Source: Nocardia veterana NBRC 100344
GTDB lineage: Bacteria > Actinomycetota > Actinomycetes > Mycobacteriales > Mycobacteriaceae
Direction of reading: 5' to 3'
NCBI RefSeq assembly: GCF_000308855.1
Contig: NZ_BAGM01000117.1
Span: 1-64,000 of the forward strand
Length of the DNA: 64,000 nucleotides
Shown here piece after piece: positions 25,533 through 33,336 of this stretch (position 1 is its first letter; each line of letters starts with the position of its first letter). Both the position numbers and the translations under genes were made by a program. The notes beneath the pieces are model-generated. The model was not told the DNA's origin. It did not search any database and was given only the letters and a program-made list of their open reading frames with translations.

Positions 25533-25909
25533 GACTGCTGACGGAGCCCTCTCCACTCGGGCACGACGGTATGCAAGACGAGGATCACCTGGAACAGGGC
25601 CAGCCCGAAGAAGATGCCGATCCCGTCGGGCCGAGTCAGGAAGGCCACGACGATCGCCAGCACGGTGACGATGATCAGTCGCGCGGCCGTCGACAGCGCC
25701 AGCGCCTGCTTATTCGGAGATTCCGAGCGGGTGATACCGGTGACCGAACGCAACGTCAATTGCGCGTTCGCCCATCCCAAACCCAGTCCGACACCGATAA
25801 AGACACCCAGCAGCAACCGATCCAACAGCCCGGTCAGCATCAAGGCTATTACGCCGAATGCGGCTACCATATAGCCCGCACGGCGCAACCGGAGTTTGTC
25901 GATACTCAC
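25529..25909 (-). CDS. atpI: AtpI-like membrane protein, first gene of the F0 operon
   Basis: The 126-residue protein has four hydrophobic segments (about residues 13-28, 32-48, 72-90 and 96-114) and matches in place and layout the small membrane protein that precedes atpB in mycobacterial atp operons (Rv1303 type), thought to assist c-ring assembly. The GTG at 25909 is the only start consistent with the frame; its own ribosome binding site is weak. A strong AAGGAGG site 70 bases upstream serves an out-of-frame ATG instead. The stop overlaps the atpB start. Confidence 0.82.
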   Translation of the reverse strand: MSIDKLRLRRAGYMVAAFGVIALMLTGLLDRLLLGVFIGVGLGLGWANAQLTLRSVTGITRSESPNKQALALSTAARLIIVTVLAIVVAFLTRPDGIGIFFGLALFQVILVLHTVVPEWRGLRQQS

Positions 25910-26613
25910 TGCGACACCACCATCGCCGCCATCCCACCTCGTAGTAGGTCGTGATCGAGGTCAGCTTACACATACCAACCTCCTTGCGTAACAACATTTT
26001 TGATCTTCATATACTTGATCTTGAATTTTGCGGTGGACACACCGGGGGATTCGTTCCAGCCATCCCCGGGCAATCGATTTCTACGCCGTACGACCTGCCG
26101 ATCGTGAAGGTTTTCCGGACATTCAGGGCAGTGCGCGCAGCATGGCGGCAATGGTAAATCGAAAGTCAAACTTCGATATAGCATCGGTAAATACTTCGGC
26201 GCGTCGTCCGGAGAATTGTCCGAAATGACCGAATTACCATAACGGGTCGGCGTACGGGCCGATGCCTTATATATATGTGCGCGGCGCGGATGGCCGTCCG
26301 CACCGCCGGACACCCGCCGCCACCCCGCCGACCGGACATCCCCGGCAGCACCGGCGACACGGTCCGCCGCCATGTCCTATCGCTCGGCAAAGCGGTTCGG
26401 ATGACCCGGCGCGATTGCACAAATTTCGCGTTCTACCAGGCATTCCCGGACATTTTACTGCCGAGGGGTTACCGTGTCTGCGGCTGGGTACATCACCCAC
26501 CGGGCCGCCCCGGCTCGCTTGATGAGGGGAACCGAAGTTCCCGAGAGACGCCTATCGGTTTCTGGTCTCTCGCCATGCTTGGTCGCAGCTTCACACGTTG
26601 AGGAGGCAGTACC
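25910..26613. other. Long divergent intergenic region with lower GC content
   Basis: About 700 bases between the F0 operon (minus) and the GT4 gene (plus). The part at 25960-26280 is distinctly AT-richer than the window. On the minus strand there is a strong AAGGAGG (25985-25979) five bases before an ATG at 25973, out of frame with atpI. A TATATATA stretch lies near 26270. The last 90 bases before the GT4 gene hold two hairpins, listed separately. No protein gene with recognisable homology was found. Confidence 0.5.
26526..26571 (+). promoter_or_regulatory. Two consecutive hairpins in the leader of the glycosyltransferase gene
   Basis: GGGAAC (26527-26532) pairs with GTTCCC (26537-26542) around a CGAA loop. 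Immediately after, GAGAGAC (26543-26549) pairs with GTCTCTC (26565-26571). The second loop contains TCGGTT (26555-26560), complementary to AACCGA (26530-26535) in the first hairpin, so the two could form alternative or loop-loop pairs. The start codon is about 45 bases downstream behind a GAGGAGG site. It is a possible structured regulatory leader; it does not match a riboswitch class I can name. Confidence 0.4.
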
Positions 26614-27885
26614 ATGAGCAGTATCCCGTCAGGCTCGGATTCCTCGGGCCCGTCCGGCTCCAGTCCCATCGAGTACGACGATTCCCTCGACTACCCGGAA
26701 TCGGAGTACTCGGCCTCGCTGGACGACTCGGAATCTCTGATCTATCAGCTCCACGGATCCGGTGCGCCACTGCACATCGTGATGGTCGCGCCCCCGTACT
26801 TCGAAGTGCCGCCGGCCGGTTACGGCGGTGTCGAAGCCGTGGTGGCTCAACTGGCGGACGCACTGGTTGCACGCGGGCACCGAGTCACCCTGCTGGGTGC
26901 CGGCCGCTCCGGGACTACTGCACGGTTCATTCCCGTCTGGGACGACATCCTCGCCGACCGCCTCGGCGACCCGTTTCCCGAAGTGCTCAACGCGCTCAAG
27001 GTCCGGCGCATCATCACCGAGCTCGCGCAGTCGGAACGGATCGACGTCGTCCACGATCACACCTTCGCGGGGCCGCTGAACGCTCCGATGTATTCCGCAC
27101 TCGGCATTCCCACCGTCGTCACGGTGCACGGCCCGGTCGACGGGGAAGCTCAGGAGTACTACGGCTCGTTGACCGATACCGCGCAGTTCGTCGCCATCAG
27201 TGACCGGCAACGGTCGCTGGCGGAGAACCTGAACTGGGTGGGCCGGGTCTACAACACGGTCCGCCCGTCCGAATGGCCGTTCCAGACCCGCAAACAGGAT
27301 TTCGCCCTGTTCTTGGGACGGTACGCCCCCTACAAGGGTCCCGATCTGGCCCTGCACGCCGCGCACCAGGCCGGCATTCCGCTGGTGTTGGCGGCGAAGA
27401 TGAACGAACCACCGGAGAAGGCCTACTTCGAGACGGCCGTGCGGCCGCTGCTGCGCGATACCGATTTCGTCTTCGGCGAGGCCGACCAGATCGCCAAGCG
27501 GCTGCTGCTCGCCTCGGCGCGCTGCCTGCTGTTCCCGATCCGCTGGGAGGAGCCGTTCGGCATCGTGATGATCGAGGCAATGGCTTGCGGTACGCCGGTT
27601 GTCGCACTGCGCGGCGGCGCGGTCGAAGAAGTGGTGGACGACGGCGTCACGGGCATCATCTGTGACGACCCCGCCGAACTGCCGGCCGCCATCGCGGCCG
27701 CCGACGAACTCGATCCGGCCGCCTGCCGCCGCCGGGTCGTGGAACGGTTCTCGGTCGACCAGCTGGGAGCCGGATACGAAGCCGCCTACTACGCGGCGAT
27801 CGACAAGACCGCTGCGGTGCCGACACCCGTCGCCGCGGACGGCGTGCCACTGATCCGCCCGCTCTCGGCCGTCGGAAACGCCTGA
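26614..27885 (+). CDS. GT4-family glycosyltransferase with Ser/Asp-rich N-terminal extension
   Basis: The 423-residue protein has the GT-B fold of family 4: an N-terminal Rossmann domain with PAGYGGVEAVVAQLADAL (about residues 68-85, acceptor side), and a C-terminal domain with ALFLGRYAPYKGPDLALHAA and the EPFGIVMIEAMACGTPVVAL donor-binding segment carrying the conserved Glu residues. It is expected to transfer a sugar from a nucleotide sugar to a lipid or glycan at the cytoplasmic face of the membrane. The first 45 residues are rich in Ser, Asp and Pro, an unusual acidic extension. The ATG has a GAGGAGG site. It is followed by a strong terminator. Confidence 0.88.
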   Translation: MSSIPSGSDSSGPSGSSPIEYDDSLDYPESEYSASLDDSESLIYQLHGSGAPLHIVMVAPPYFEVPPAGYGGVEAVVAQLADALVARGHRVTLLGAGRSGTTARFIPVWDDILADRLGDPFPEVLNALKVRRIITELAQSERIDVVHDHTFAGPLNAPMYSALGIPTVVTVHGPVDGEAQEYYGSLTDTAQFVAISDRQRSLAENLNWVGRVYNTVRPSEWPFQTRKQDFALFLGRYAPYKGPDLALHAAHQAGIPLVLAAKMNEPPEKAYFETAVRPLLRDTDFVFGEADQIAKRLLLASARCLLFPIRWEEPFGIVMIEAMACGTPVVALRGGAVEEVVDDGVTGIICDDPAELPAAIAAADELDPAACRRRVVERFSVDQLGAGYEAAYYAAIDKTAAVPTPVAADGVPLIRPLSAVGNA

Positions 27886-27910
27886 GCGGCAGGCGAATAC
27901 ATCTAAGACA

Positions 27911-27949
27911 CCCGCATCCGGTCCGCCATGTCGCACGACCGGATGCGGG
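27911..27949. terminator. Bidirectional terminator between the GT4 and MarR genes
   Basis: CCCGCATCCGGTC (27911-27923) pairs perfectly with GACCGGATGCGGG (27937-27949) around a 13-base loop. It lies 25 bases after the GT4 stop and 3 bases before the end of the convergent MarR gene, so it can serve both transcripts. Confidence 0.7.
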
Positions 27950-27951
27950 CG

Positions 27952-28479
27952 TTATCGGGGTAGGCCGCCCAGGCGGCCCTCCCACCGGACCAGCACGTCG
28001 GCCAGAATCCTGGCCAGCTCACGCCGATCCTCGTCCGGTAGTCCGGACAGCAGCCCGGCCTCGTAGGCCAGCTGACGCGGCATCAATCGATCGATCAACG
28101 CGCGGCCGGAAGCACTCAGCGCGATATGCGTGACTCGGCGGTCTCGGGTGTCGGCCCGACGCTGCACCAGTTCCCGCTGTTCGAGCCCACGCAACCGTTT
28201 CGTCACCGCCGCCGGAGAAGCGAAGGTCTCGCGCGCGAGGCGCCCCGGCGTCAGTTCGCCGCCGACGCGGCGCAGCGCCAGCAGAATGTCGAACTCCGGC
28301 CTGGTCAGCTCCTCGTCCCCGAGCGGTGCATCCGTGACCTGCTGCAGCAGCGCCGCACAGCGATTGATCCGGCCGATCACCGCGATCGGGCTCAAATCGA
28401 GATCCGGTGCGGCCCGGGACCACTGCCGCATAACCTCCGCGACCGCGTCCTCGCCGTTCGCCACTGGTTCGGCCGTCAT
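27952..28479 (-). CDS. MarR family regulator coupled to a FUSC transporter
   Basis: The 175-residue protein has the MarR winged helix at about residues 60-115: LTRPEFDILLALRR, then LARETFASPAAVTKRLRGLE as the recognition helix, and the wing RADTRDRRVTHIALS. Its ATG overlaps the stop of the upstream FUSC gene (ATGA at 28479-28476), so regulator and transporter are translated together. It most likely represses the operon and responds to a toxic aromatic compound, as in similar efflux pairs. This is inference from context. Confidence 0.88.
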   Translation of the reverse strand: MTAEPVANGEDAVAEVMRQWSRAAPDLDLSPIAVIGRINRCAALLQQVTDAPLGDEELTRPEFDILLALRRVGGELTPGRLARETFASPAAVTKRLRGLEQRELVQRRADTRDRRVTHIALSASGRALIDRLMPRQLAYEAGLLSGLPDEDRRELARILADVLVRWEGRLGGLPR

Positions 28480-30257
28480 CCCGGCACCGCCGCCATCGCC
28501 CGCACCGGCAGCCGATCCAGCAACTGATGGCCGGCTCGTTCGGCCGCCACGATGCGCTCATCGGGCAGCGGCCCGCTCCACCACTCCCCGGCCGCGGTGT
28601 CGGCACAGCTGCGCACCTCGATCAACGCCGCTGCCAGCCGCGCGCGATCGGCCCGGCTCGCGGTGCCGGATTCGACGGCGCGGCGGGCACGGTCGATCGC
28701 CGCGTCCAGGTCGTGCAGGGCGGCGGTCACCCGATCGGCGACTCGACGATTGGGTATCACGAAGCAGATCAGTACGGCGACCACGGCGCCGACACAGGTG
28801 TCGAGCCAGCGGTCCAGTCCGAGTTCGGACGCGGGGAACGGGGTGGCGAACTCGACCATCGCGAGCGCCATCGGCGTGATGAATACCGAAGCGACCCAAT
28901 AGTTTCGGGAGATGGTGGCTTCCACGATCACCTGACACACCAGGGCCATCGCCACCAGCGCCACGGCGCTGTGGGCCCACGGCGCCACCGCCGTGAACAG
29001 ACCCACGCCCACCAGATTGCCCAGCACCCGTTGCACAGTACGCTGCCACGACAGCGCGGTGTTCGCGACGATCAACACCGCTGCCGTCATCACCGCCCAA
29101 TACGGTCGATTCACCCCCAGCGCCAACGAGATCCACCCGGCGAGGGCCGCGCCGAGAGTGACCCGCGCCGCCAGTGGCAACCCGGGCGCCCCCGGCCGGA
29201 ACGCCCGCAGCACGCGCCGCAGGCCGGCGCCGCGCACCGCGTCGACGTGCCCCAGCGCGACACCGCGAACTTCGGCCTCTTCCGCTGCGGCGCACCGGAT
29301 CCGGGGAACGACGCGACCGCGCCGCAGCATCCGGGCGTAGTGGTCGAGCGCCTCGGCGTCGAGGACGGACCGGCTCGGCGACGGGCCGGAAGGTCGTTGT
29401 GCCGCACCGGCATCCGGCGACGTGACCAGTGAGGTCGCGTCCGAGGGGTACAGCCGGGCCGCCGCCTCGGTAGGCCTTGTCGTCGCGGCGAGCGTTTCGG
29501 CCCGGGCGAGCAGGCCGGACAGTGCGGTGCGCGGTGCCGCGGTCCGCGACGAGGCCGGAACGCGATCCAAGGCGTTCCAGGCGGCTTGCACGGCGACCGC
29601 GGCCTCGTGGCGCGCACGAGGAATTCCGGCATCGCCCGCGGGAATCCGCAACAGCCGAGCGGTCGCCTCCAGAGCGCGGGCCACCGCCAGCCGTTGCGGC
29701 CCGTGCGGGCGGACCAGGGCGGGAGCCATACAGACACACCAGGCCAGTACGCCACCGGCGAATACGAGAGCGAGATGTCCGGGAAGCTGCTCCACCCGCT
29801 GCGGAATGAAGGCAGCGCTGGACACCACGAACGTGAAGATGATGTTGCCGGGTGGACCCATCCGGGAGGCGTCGCAGACCAACTTGTACAGCCCGGCCAG
29901 CACCGCGATCACCAGTACTCGCGACGCGGCGGAAGCGATCAGCGCCGACGCGGTCAGCGCGACGGCCGTGCCGGCGAACATGCCGAGGACCACCCAGGCC
30001 AAGGTCCGCGCACGTGCGACATAGGGCATGCCGTGCCCGTACAGGGCACACAGCCCGCCGGCGCTGGTGTAGAACGCGAGTTGCACCCGGCCGGTCGCGA
30101 GCAGGACGAGCTCCGGGCCGCCGATGGCCAGCAACGCGCACAGCGCGGACTGGTACCAGGTGTCGGCGACCGGTCGCATCCGGAACACACCACGCAGCGA
30201 CAGCATCCGCAGGGCACCGCGGAGGCGGGAGGACGAGGACGAGGGAGAGCGCTGCAC
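28476..30257 (-). CDS. FUSC family membrane protein (aromatic acid exporter type)
   Basis: The 593-residue protein has two clusters of about five to six membrane helices (about residues 37-185 and 375-505), separated by a soluble region rich in Ala and Arg. The second cluster has NRPYWAVMTAAVLI and TALSWQRTVQRVLGNLVGVG, the conserved FUSC core found in fusaric acid and p-hydroxybenzoate exporters (YccS/AaeB type). It probably exports aromatic or other toxic compounds. GTG at 30257 is the chosen start. An imperfect dyad lies 9 bases upstream. The MarR gene follows with a 4-base overlap. Confidence 0.85.
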   Translation of the reverse strand: MQRSPSSSSSRLRGALRMLSLRGVFRMRPVADTWYQSALCALLAIGGPELVLLATGRVQLAFYTSAGGLCALYGHGMPYVARARTLAWVVLGMFAGTAVALTASALIASAASRVLVIAVLAGLYKLVCDASRMGPPGNIIFTFVVSSAAFIPQRVEQLPGHLALVFAGGVLAWCVCMAPALVRPHGPQRLAVARALEATARLLRIPAGDAGIPRARHEAAVAVQAAWNALDRVPASSRTAAPRTALSGLLARAETLAATTRPTEAAARLYPSDATSLVTSPDAGAAQRPSGPSPSRSVLDAEALDHYARMLRRGRVVPRIRCAAAEEAEVRGVALGHVDAVRGAGLRRVLRAFRPGAPGLPLAARVTLGAALAGWISLALGVNRPYWAVMTAAVLIVANTALSWQRTVQRVLGNLVGVGLFTAVAPWAHSAVALVAMALVCQVIVEATISRNYWVASVFITPMALAMVEFATPFPASELGLDRWLDTCVGAVVAVLICFVIPNRRVADRVTAALHDLDAAIDRARRAVESGTASRADRARLAAALIEVRSCADTAAGEWWSGPLPDERIVAAERAGHQLLDRLPVRAMAAVPG

Positions 30258-30565
30258 CGGTAAAGGTTAACAGGTATTTTACTGGGAAACTATCTACGTG
30301 AGCGACAGCACCGCCGACGCCCGCGGCAGCCCGCCCGGACCGACACCCCGCAACCGCTCCCCCTCACTCCGCGCCGACCGGAGACATGACGAACCGCCGA
30401 TCGGCCGCGCGCAATTCATCGGCACGCAATCGCCATATTGCGAATGCAGAATTTACGCGGCAGTGGATACCGCCGCGGAAATCTGGAACATCACCTTGCC
30501 TTTTGTTCACGCCAGCCGGAATGGCCGGCGAGACAGCCCGGAATTGCGGTCTCGAACGTAATCTG
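30258..30565. other. Intergenic region between the FUSC and AraC genes
   Basis: About 310 bases downstream of the AraC gene and upstream of the FUSC operon, both on the minus strand. Apart from the dyad near the FUSC start, I see no gene, repeat or strong hairpin. Confidence 0.4.
30266..30290. promoter_or_regulatory. Imperfect dyad upstream of the FUSC-MarR operon
   Basis: A 25-base element with symmetric GTT/AAC ends and a GTATTTTAC centre lies just upstream of the FUSC start, in a short AT-rich stretch. Its position and size suit a MarR-type operator. The symmetry is incomplete, so the call is tentative. Confidence 0.35.
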
Positions 30566-31603
30566 CTATCGATCCCCGGTGAGCGACTTGCGGTATGCCC
30601 GCGGCGACATTCCCATCCAACGAGTGAAGGCATGGGTGAAATTCGCCGTTTCCGCGTAGCCCAAGCGGCGAGCCACATCCTCGACCGTGGCACCGGCCCG
30701 CAGCAGCTCCGCCGCCGTGCTCTCGCGCACGGTATTGAGCAGGCCGCGGAAACTCGCCCCCTCGGCGGCGAGCTGACGACGCAGGGTGCGGACGTTGATA
30801 TGCAGCTCAGCGGCCACTTCGGCCATCGACGGCACCTCCCCCGGCTCCCGGAGCAGACGTTCGCGGACCAACGTCGACAGCTTCCAGCCGCCGTCCAGCA
30901 GCGTCTGCAGCGCCTCGCGACACTGCCGTTCGATCATGCTCGCGGTATGCGAATCCGCATGTGGCATGGCCAGATCCAGAAACGAGCGCGGCAGCACCAG
31001 CGCCGTGCGGGCACTGCCGGGCAGGATCCGTTCCACCGTCGCGATCTCCGCCAGGGCGTCGGCCCGAGCAGCGTCCAGCTCGAGTTCCAGACGCACGGCG
31101 GGGATGGTGACGTCGAGCGCCCGGCCGGCGACGAAGATCAACGCCACCTCGCGTTCGAGGAAGTATCCGCGCAGGTCCGCGGGGATGCCCGAACCATCGG
31201 CGACCAAGGCGACCTCGTCACCACCGGAATCGTCGAGCCAGTAGCGCGCCGAGACCGAAACCAGATCCTGATAGCGAATCGCGATCGACAGCACATCGCG
31301 CATCGTCGCGCTAGCCAACGCCGCCAAGCCGACCAGACCGGCCTTGCCGAGGGTGGCCTGGGCCGCGGTCTGCACCCCGAGACCGGGCCGATCACCGACG
31401 GCGCGAATCAGATTGCGCGCGACCGCGAATTCCTGCTCCGGCCAAATTCGCAACTGTTCATCGCCCAGATCCGCGGGCGCGATTCCGGTGCCGGCCAATA
31501 ACAGGGTTTCGTCCAATCCGTGCGCGAGACCGACACTCATCATCATGCGCACACTGACGCTGCCGCGCGGTAACACATCGGACGGCGCACCGAACCCAAC
31601 CAC
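30566..31603 (-). CDS. AraC family transcriptional regulator with Arabinose_bd-type N-terminal domain
   Basis: The 345-residue protein has an N-terminal ligand-binding region of about 200 residues typical of the OruR/ArgR/VirS subgroup (opening VRMMMSVGLAHGLDETLLLAGTG, seen as pieces GLAHGLDETLLLAG). The C-terminal AraC domain holds two helix-turn-helix units: VPSMAEVAAELHINVRTLRR and a second ending GYAETANFTHAFTRWMGMSP. Members often control lipid or aromatic catabolism. The GTG at 31603 is the longest start; a later GTG is possible. Target genes are not evident from the neighbours. Confidence 0.88.
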   Translation of the reverse strand: MVGFGAPSDVLPRGSVSVRMMMSVGLAHGLDETLLLAGTGIAPADLGDEQLRIWPEQEFAVARNLIRAVGDRPGLGVQTAAQATLGKAGLVGLAALASATMRDVLSIAIRYQDLVSVSARYWLDDSGGDEVALVADGSGIPADLRGYFLEREVALIFVAGRALDVTIPAVRLELELDAARADALAEIATVERILPGSARTALVLPRSFLDLAMPHADSHTASMIERQCREALQTLLDGGWKLSTLVRERLLREPGEVPSMAEVAAELHINVRTLRRQLAAEGASFRGLLNTVRESTAAELLRAGATVEDVARRLGYAETANFTHAFTRWMGMSPRAYRKSLTGDR

Positions 31604-31734
31604 AGTCCGAAATTACCAATATTCGGTCCGTTCGGCACATTCCCCGTCCTGAATGGACGGGCATAACCTCAACGAACCGCCGTCGGCACGGGATGGCCGA
31701 TCGGCCGGCAGGGATCGAGGAGGGCGAGAAGACC

Positions 31735-31911
31735 GTGGACATGTTCAGTACCTGTTGGATGGAACCGCTCGATCTCACACCGCAGAAGGCTCATCAGATC
31801 ATGCAGATGCACCGCACCTGCCGCACCGACGAATGTCCGCGGCGCCGGGCCGCGCTGCGGGTACTGGTCGAGGCCGGGCGGCTGATTCCGGACTCCTCGC
31901 GCGTGCACTGA
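31735..31911 (+). CDS. Small conserved cysteine-containing protein
   Basis: A 58-residue protein (VDMFSTCWMEPLDLTPQKAH, then IMQMHRTCRTDECPRR) with three cysteines, one pair being CRTDEC. The composition and helix-rich pattern fit a small soluble protein widespread in Nocardia-like genomes as I remember them. The GTG at 31735 is preferred because GAGGAGGG lies 10 bases upstream; ATG at 31741 is the alternative. It ends 14 bases from the stop of the convergent TetR gene. The function is unknown. Confidence 0.65.
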   Translation: MDMFSTCWMEPLDLTPQKAHQIMQMHRTCRTDECPRRRAALRVLVEAGRLIPDSSRVH

Positions 31912-31925
31912 CGGGTACACCTGCC

Positions 31926-32534
31926 CTAGCGGGGGCGACCCGCCCAGCCGTCGGTCCAGGATCCGGCGATGCGGCGGGCGCGCTCGGGCGGCATCCGATC
32001 GGGCTCGGTCAGAACCGCCAGGGTGAGCCCGTCCAGCAAACCCAGCAATTCCGCCGCGGCCTCCGCCGACTCGGCCGCGCGCGCCGGATTCACTGCGGCC
32101 AGCGCCCGCGCGATCAGTTCCTCGGTTCGCCGCCATTGGTCGCGATGCAGCGCGGCGATACCCGGATCGTGTGCCGCCCGGGCCACCAGGGCCAGCCAGA
32201 CTCGCGCGAGCCGATCCGAACCGTCCGGCGGGATGAGCAGCTCGACCAGGCGCGCCAATCGTTCGGCCGGACTCAGCCGGGCCACCGCCTCGGCGTCGAA
32301 GCCGCGGGCCGCCTCGTCCCGCACGTACTCCCAGACCCGGTGCAGCAGATCGTCTTTGGTCGAGAAGTAGTACTGAACCGTGCCGATCGACACCCCGGCC
32401 CGAGTGGCCAACGTCCGGATGCTGACGCCCTCGATACCGTCCTCGGCGATCACATCGGCCAGCCGGTCCAGTAGTTGACGACGCCGGTCCGGCGTACCCT
32501 CCGCCGGCGCCGCCGCGGCTCGGTCAGCGCCCAC
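31926..32534 (-). CDS. TetR family transcriptional regulator
   Basis: The 202-residue protein has the TetR helix-turn-helix at about residues 20-60: RRQLLDRLADVIAEDGIEGV, then TLATRAGVSIGTVQYYFSTK with the typical YYF-x-TKDDLL ending. The C-terminal ligand domain is helical and includes RLARVWLALVARAAHDP. Several GTG codons lie at the start; 32534 is preferred because AGAGGA lies 9 bases upstream. The gene overlaps the end of the preceding membrane protein gene and is the third gene of an operon preceded by three palindromic sites, so it is probably autoregulated. Confidence 0.88.
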   Translation of the reverse strand: MGADRAAAAPAEGTPDRRRQLLDRLADVIAEDGIEGVSIRTLATRAGVSIGTVQYYFSTKDDLLHRVWEYVRDEAARGFDAEAVARLSPAERLARLVELLIPPDGSDRLARVWLALVARAAHDPGIAALHRDQWRRTEELIARALAAVNPARAAESAEAAAELLGLLDGLTLAVLTEPDRMPPERARRIAGSWTDGWAGRPR

Positions 32535-32955
32535 CACCGCCACTCCTCTCCCGCTGATTGCGTGCCTGATAGTAGTGCCACGCCTGCGCACCGATCCGGC
32601 GCGCCATCGCCACCGGTTCCCGGCGGCCGTCGCCCCGCGACGCACGATCGACCACCGCCGCGAAGAACAGCAACAGCACGCCGATACCACCCACTCCGAA
32701 ATAGAGAGTGTCACCGAGCAGACTCACCAGCAGCCGGGCGGATTCGTGATCCGGACCCGCCAGCGCGGGCAGAACCACCCCGAGTTGCAGCATGCGCAGA
32801 CCCTCCGCGAGCAGCCACAGCAGTGCCGCGGCGGCCAGGGACAAGCCCGCGATGCGAACGCTGCTCGCCAAGCGGAGACCGACGATCAGCGAGACCACCG
32901 CCAGCACGACCACGGCCACTTCCCCGGCGCCGAAGATCAGCTCCGCGCCGCTCAT
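32524..32955 (-). CDS. Membrane protein of unknown function, TetR-linked operon
   Basis: The 143-residue protein has three or four hydrophobic segments (about residues 8-28, 34-53, 82-102) and a basic tail (MARRIGAQAWHYYQARNQRE). Its ATG overlaps the stop of the first gene of the operon (ATGA at 32955-32952), and its 3' end overlaps the TetR start. No family is recognised. Together with the preceding small membrane protein, it may form a two-part membrane complex controlled by the TetR protein. Confidence 0.72.
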   Translation of the reverse strand: MSGAELIFGAGEVAVVVLAVVSLIVGLRLASSVRIAGLSLAAAALLWLLAEGLRMLQLGVVLPALAGPDHESARLLVSLLGDTLYFGVGGIGVLLLFFAAVVDRASRGDGRREPVAMARRIGAQAWHYYQARNQRERSGGGGR

Positions 32956-33260
32956 CGCCCGGCCTCCGCCCGTTCGGGCCGGCGCAGCACCGCGACCAGC
33001 AGCAGCGCCCACGCGGTCACCAGCAGGAGGTTGCGCACGCCGGCGCCCAGTTCCATCCGGTGGGTCATCCCCTCGGCGCCACCGGACCCGAACCACATGG
33101 CCCGGCTGGTGACCAGACCGACCACCGAACCGATCGTGGCGACGACGGCGGCGAGCGCCGCGCTGCCGAAGGCCCGCCCCATCCGCCGCCGGTAGTACAG
33201 GACCAGCGCCGCGCCGAGCAGCGGTGCGAACAGGCCGAGCAGTTCGACGAGACGAAACAT
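32952..33260 (-). CDS. Small membrane protein, first gene of the TetR-linked operon
   Basis: The 102-residue protein has three hydrophobic segments (about residues 4-22, 33-50 and 75-93), separated by RRRMGRAFG and a polar loop. It resembles no family I can name. The ATG has an AAGGGG-type site. Three copies of an ATACGA/TCGTAT palindrome lie 18-76 bases upstream. The stop overlaps the start of the next membrane protein gene. Confidence 0.7.
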   Translation of the reverse strand: MFRLVELLGLFAPLLGAALVLYYRRRMGRAFGSAALAAVVATIGSVVGLVTSRAMWFGSGGAEGMTHRMELGAGVRNLLLVTAWALLLVAVLRRPERAEAGR

Positions 33261-33277
33261 CTGCGACCACCCCTTTC

Positions 33278-33336
33278 ATACAGTCGTATAGGAACGACCA
33301 TACGACCGTACGGGACGATCGTCAATACGATCGTAT
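33278..33336. promoter_or_regulatory. Array of three TetR-type palindromic operators
   Basis: Three related 12-base palindromes are present: ATACAGTCGTAT (33278-33289), ATACGACCGTAC (33300-33311) and the perfect ATACGATCGTAT (33325-33336). Their centres are 22 and 25 bases apart. A further palindrome, GACGATCGTC, lies at 33314-33323. They sit directly upstream of the operon ending in the TetR gene, the expected place for an autoregulatory operator set. Confidence 0.7.

Noticed and set aside
26480..26610. c-di-AMP (ydaO-type) riboswitch before the GT4 gene
   Set aside because: GGGGAACCGA resembles one conserved stretch of that class, but the other conserved blocks are missing and the length is too short.
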